DNA from: DAOTUL01 sp034437435 | GTDB taxonomy: Bacteria > Chloroflexota > Anaerolineae > Aggregatilineales > Phototrophicaceae | DNA length: 22,909 nt | Direction of reading: 5' to 3' | Assembly (NCBI GenBank): GCA_964417785.1 | Contig: CAYQJO010000045.1 | Span: 1-22,909 of the forward strand | Made by a program: the position numbers and the translations under genes | In this document: one piece after another, positions 22,648 to 22,909 of the stretch | How positions within the stretch are numbered: position 1 is the stretch's first letter | Layout of the letters: the number at the start of each line of letters is the position of its first letter | The notes under the pieces: model-generated | What the model saw: only the letters and a program-made list of their open reading frames with translations | Database searches by the model: none | Told to the model about the DNA's origin: nothing

Positions 22648-22909
22648 GTGGATATTCTTGTGAAACCGACCTTTATGCCACCGCTGGACCCGGATTACCG
22701 CCCGGCGGTGCTGGCGAATCGGGTGTTCCAGCAGACGGCCAGCATGCCGCTGGTGATCGGGTTAGAACAGGCGGATGGTTCGCTCTCGCGCTACGAGACG
22801 CACGTTCGTGCCGATGACGCTGCCGCCAACCGGCTATATGTCGAGCGTTTGGTGAAGTTCCTGCTGTGGCAGCGCGGTGGCTGGAAAGTCTATGTCGGCG
22901 GGCCGCCTG
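22648..22909 (+). CDS. Probable ROK-family-like protein, N-terminal fragment cut by window edge
   Basis: Eighty-seven codons are visible from a GTG start preceded by GGAGGG. The fragment begins MDILVKPTFMPPLDPDYRPA and includes PLVIGLEQADGSLSRYE and YVERLVKFLLWQRGGWKVYV. I associate this N-terminal region with a group of long ROK (repressor/ORF/kinase) proteins seen in Chloroflexota, in which the sugar-kinase core follows it, but the diagnostic ATP-binding and zinc motifs lie beyond the window. The assignment is from memory of the family and is moderate at best. The reading frame is open to the end, and its codon use resembles the neighbouring genes. Confidence 0.5.
   Translation, partial: MDILVKPTFMPPLDPDYRPAVLANRVFQQTASMPLVIGLEQADGSLSRYETHVRADDAAANRLYVERLVKFLLWQRGGWKVYVGGPP

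Noticed and set aside
1..22909. Defence system, prophage, integrative element or CRISPR array
   Set aside because: No repeats with spacers, integrase, transposase, toxin-antitoxin, nuclease/helicase or phage structural genes were seen; gene content is metabolic and transport throughout.

Overview
The window looks like a scaffold piece from a free-living heterotrophic bacterium, most probably a member of Chloroflexota (Anaerolineae-like). That placement is inference. It rests on the style of the exported binding proteins (short signal peptide ending Ala-Gln-Asp, no lipobox Cys), the large share of ABC import and sugar salvage genes, and a right-end gene that resembles ROK-like proteins I associate with this phylum. 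No rRNA, tRNA, CRISPR array, transposase or phage gene is visible. Two runs of exactly 100 N (3250-3349 and 13425-13524) are scaffolding gaps and interrupt genes.

Layout. (1) 1-311, minus: the N-terminal part of a membrane polyprenyl-phosphate sugar transferase, followed by an AT-rich spacer (312-553). (2) 554-7024, minus: a nucleoside/purine uptake operon, transcribed in the order BMP-family binding protein, dual ATPase, permease 1, permease 2, adenine deaminase. The two permeases appear fused only because the N gap happens to keep the frame open. (3) 7025-7233: a divergent control region with a good sigma-70-like promoter facing right. (4) 7234-17936, plus: a ten-gene peptidoglycan amino-sugar salvage operon: NagZ, CUT1 sugar ABC binding protein, two permeases, NamZ (DUF1343), an AmiE-like serine hydrolase, AnmK, a BadF/NagK/MurK-like kinase, MurQ and a GNAT acetyltransferase. 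Most junctions overlap or are a few bases apart. (5) 18009-19901, plus: a membrane sensor with Cache-like, HAMP, PAS and RsbR-type STAS domains. (6) 19891-22568, minus: an M24 metallopeptidase-like protein translationally coupled to a UxaE-type tagaturonate epimerase. (7) 22648-22909, plus: the start of a probable ROK-like protein.

How it fits together. The salvage operon encodes a nearly complete route from imported cell-wall fragments to central metabolism. The ABC importer brings in GlcNAc/MurNAc saccharides or muropeptides. NagZ removes GlcNAc, NamZ removes MurNAc and the AmiE-like enzyme strips the peptide. AnmK and the BadF-type kinase make MurNAc-6-phosphate from the anhydro and free sugars, and MurQ removes the lactyl ether to give GlcNAc-6-phosphate. 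NagA, NagB, the ABC ATPase and a MurR-type regulator are not in the window. NagZ and NamZ lack signal peptides, so the route appears cytoplasmic, unlike the exported Bacillus version. The purine operon couples uptake to adenine deamination. Both binding-protein genes are followed by a strong hairpin before the downstream transporter genes, which suggests a common way to make binding protein in excess.
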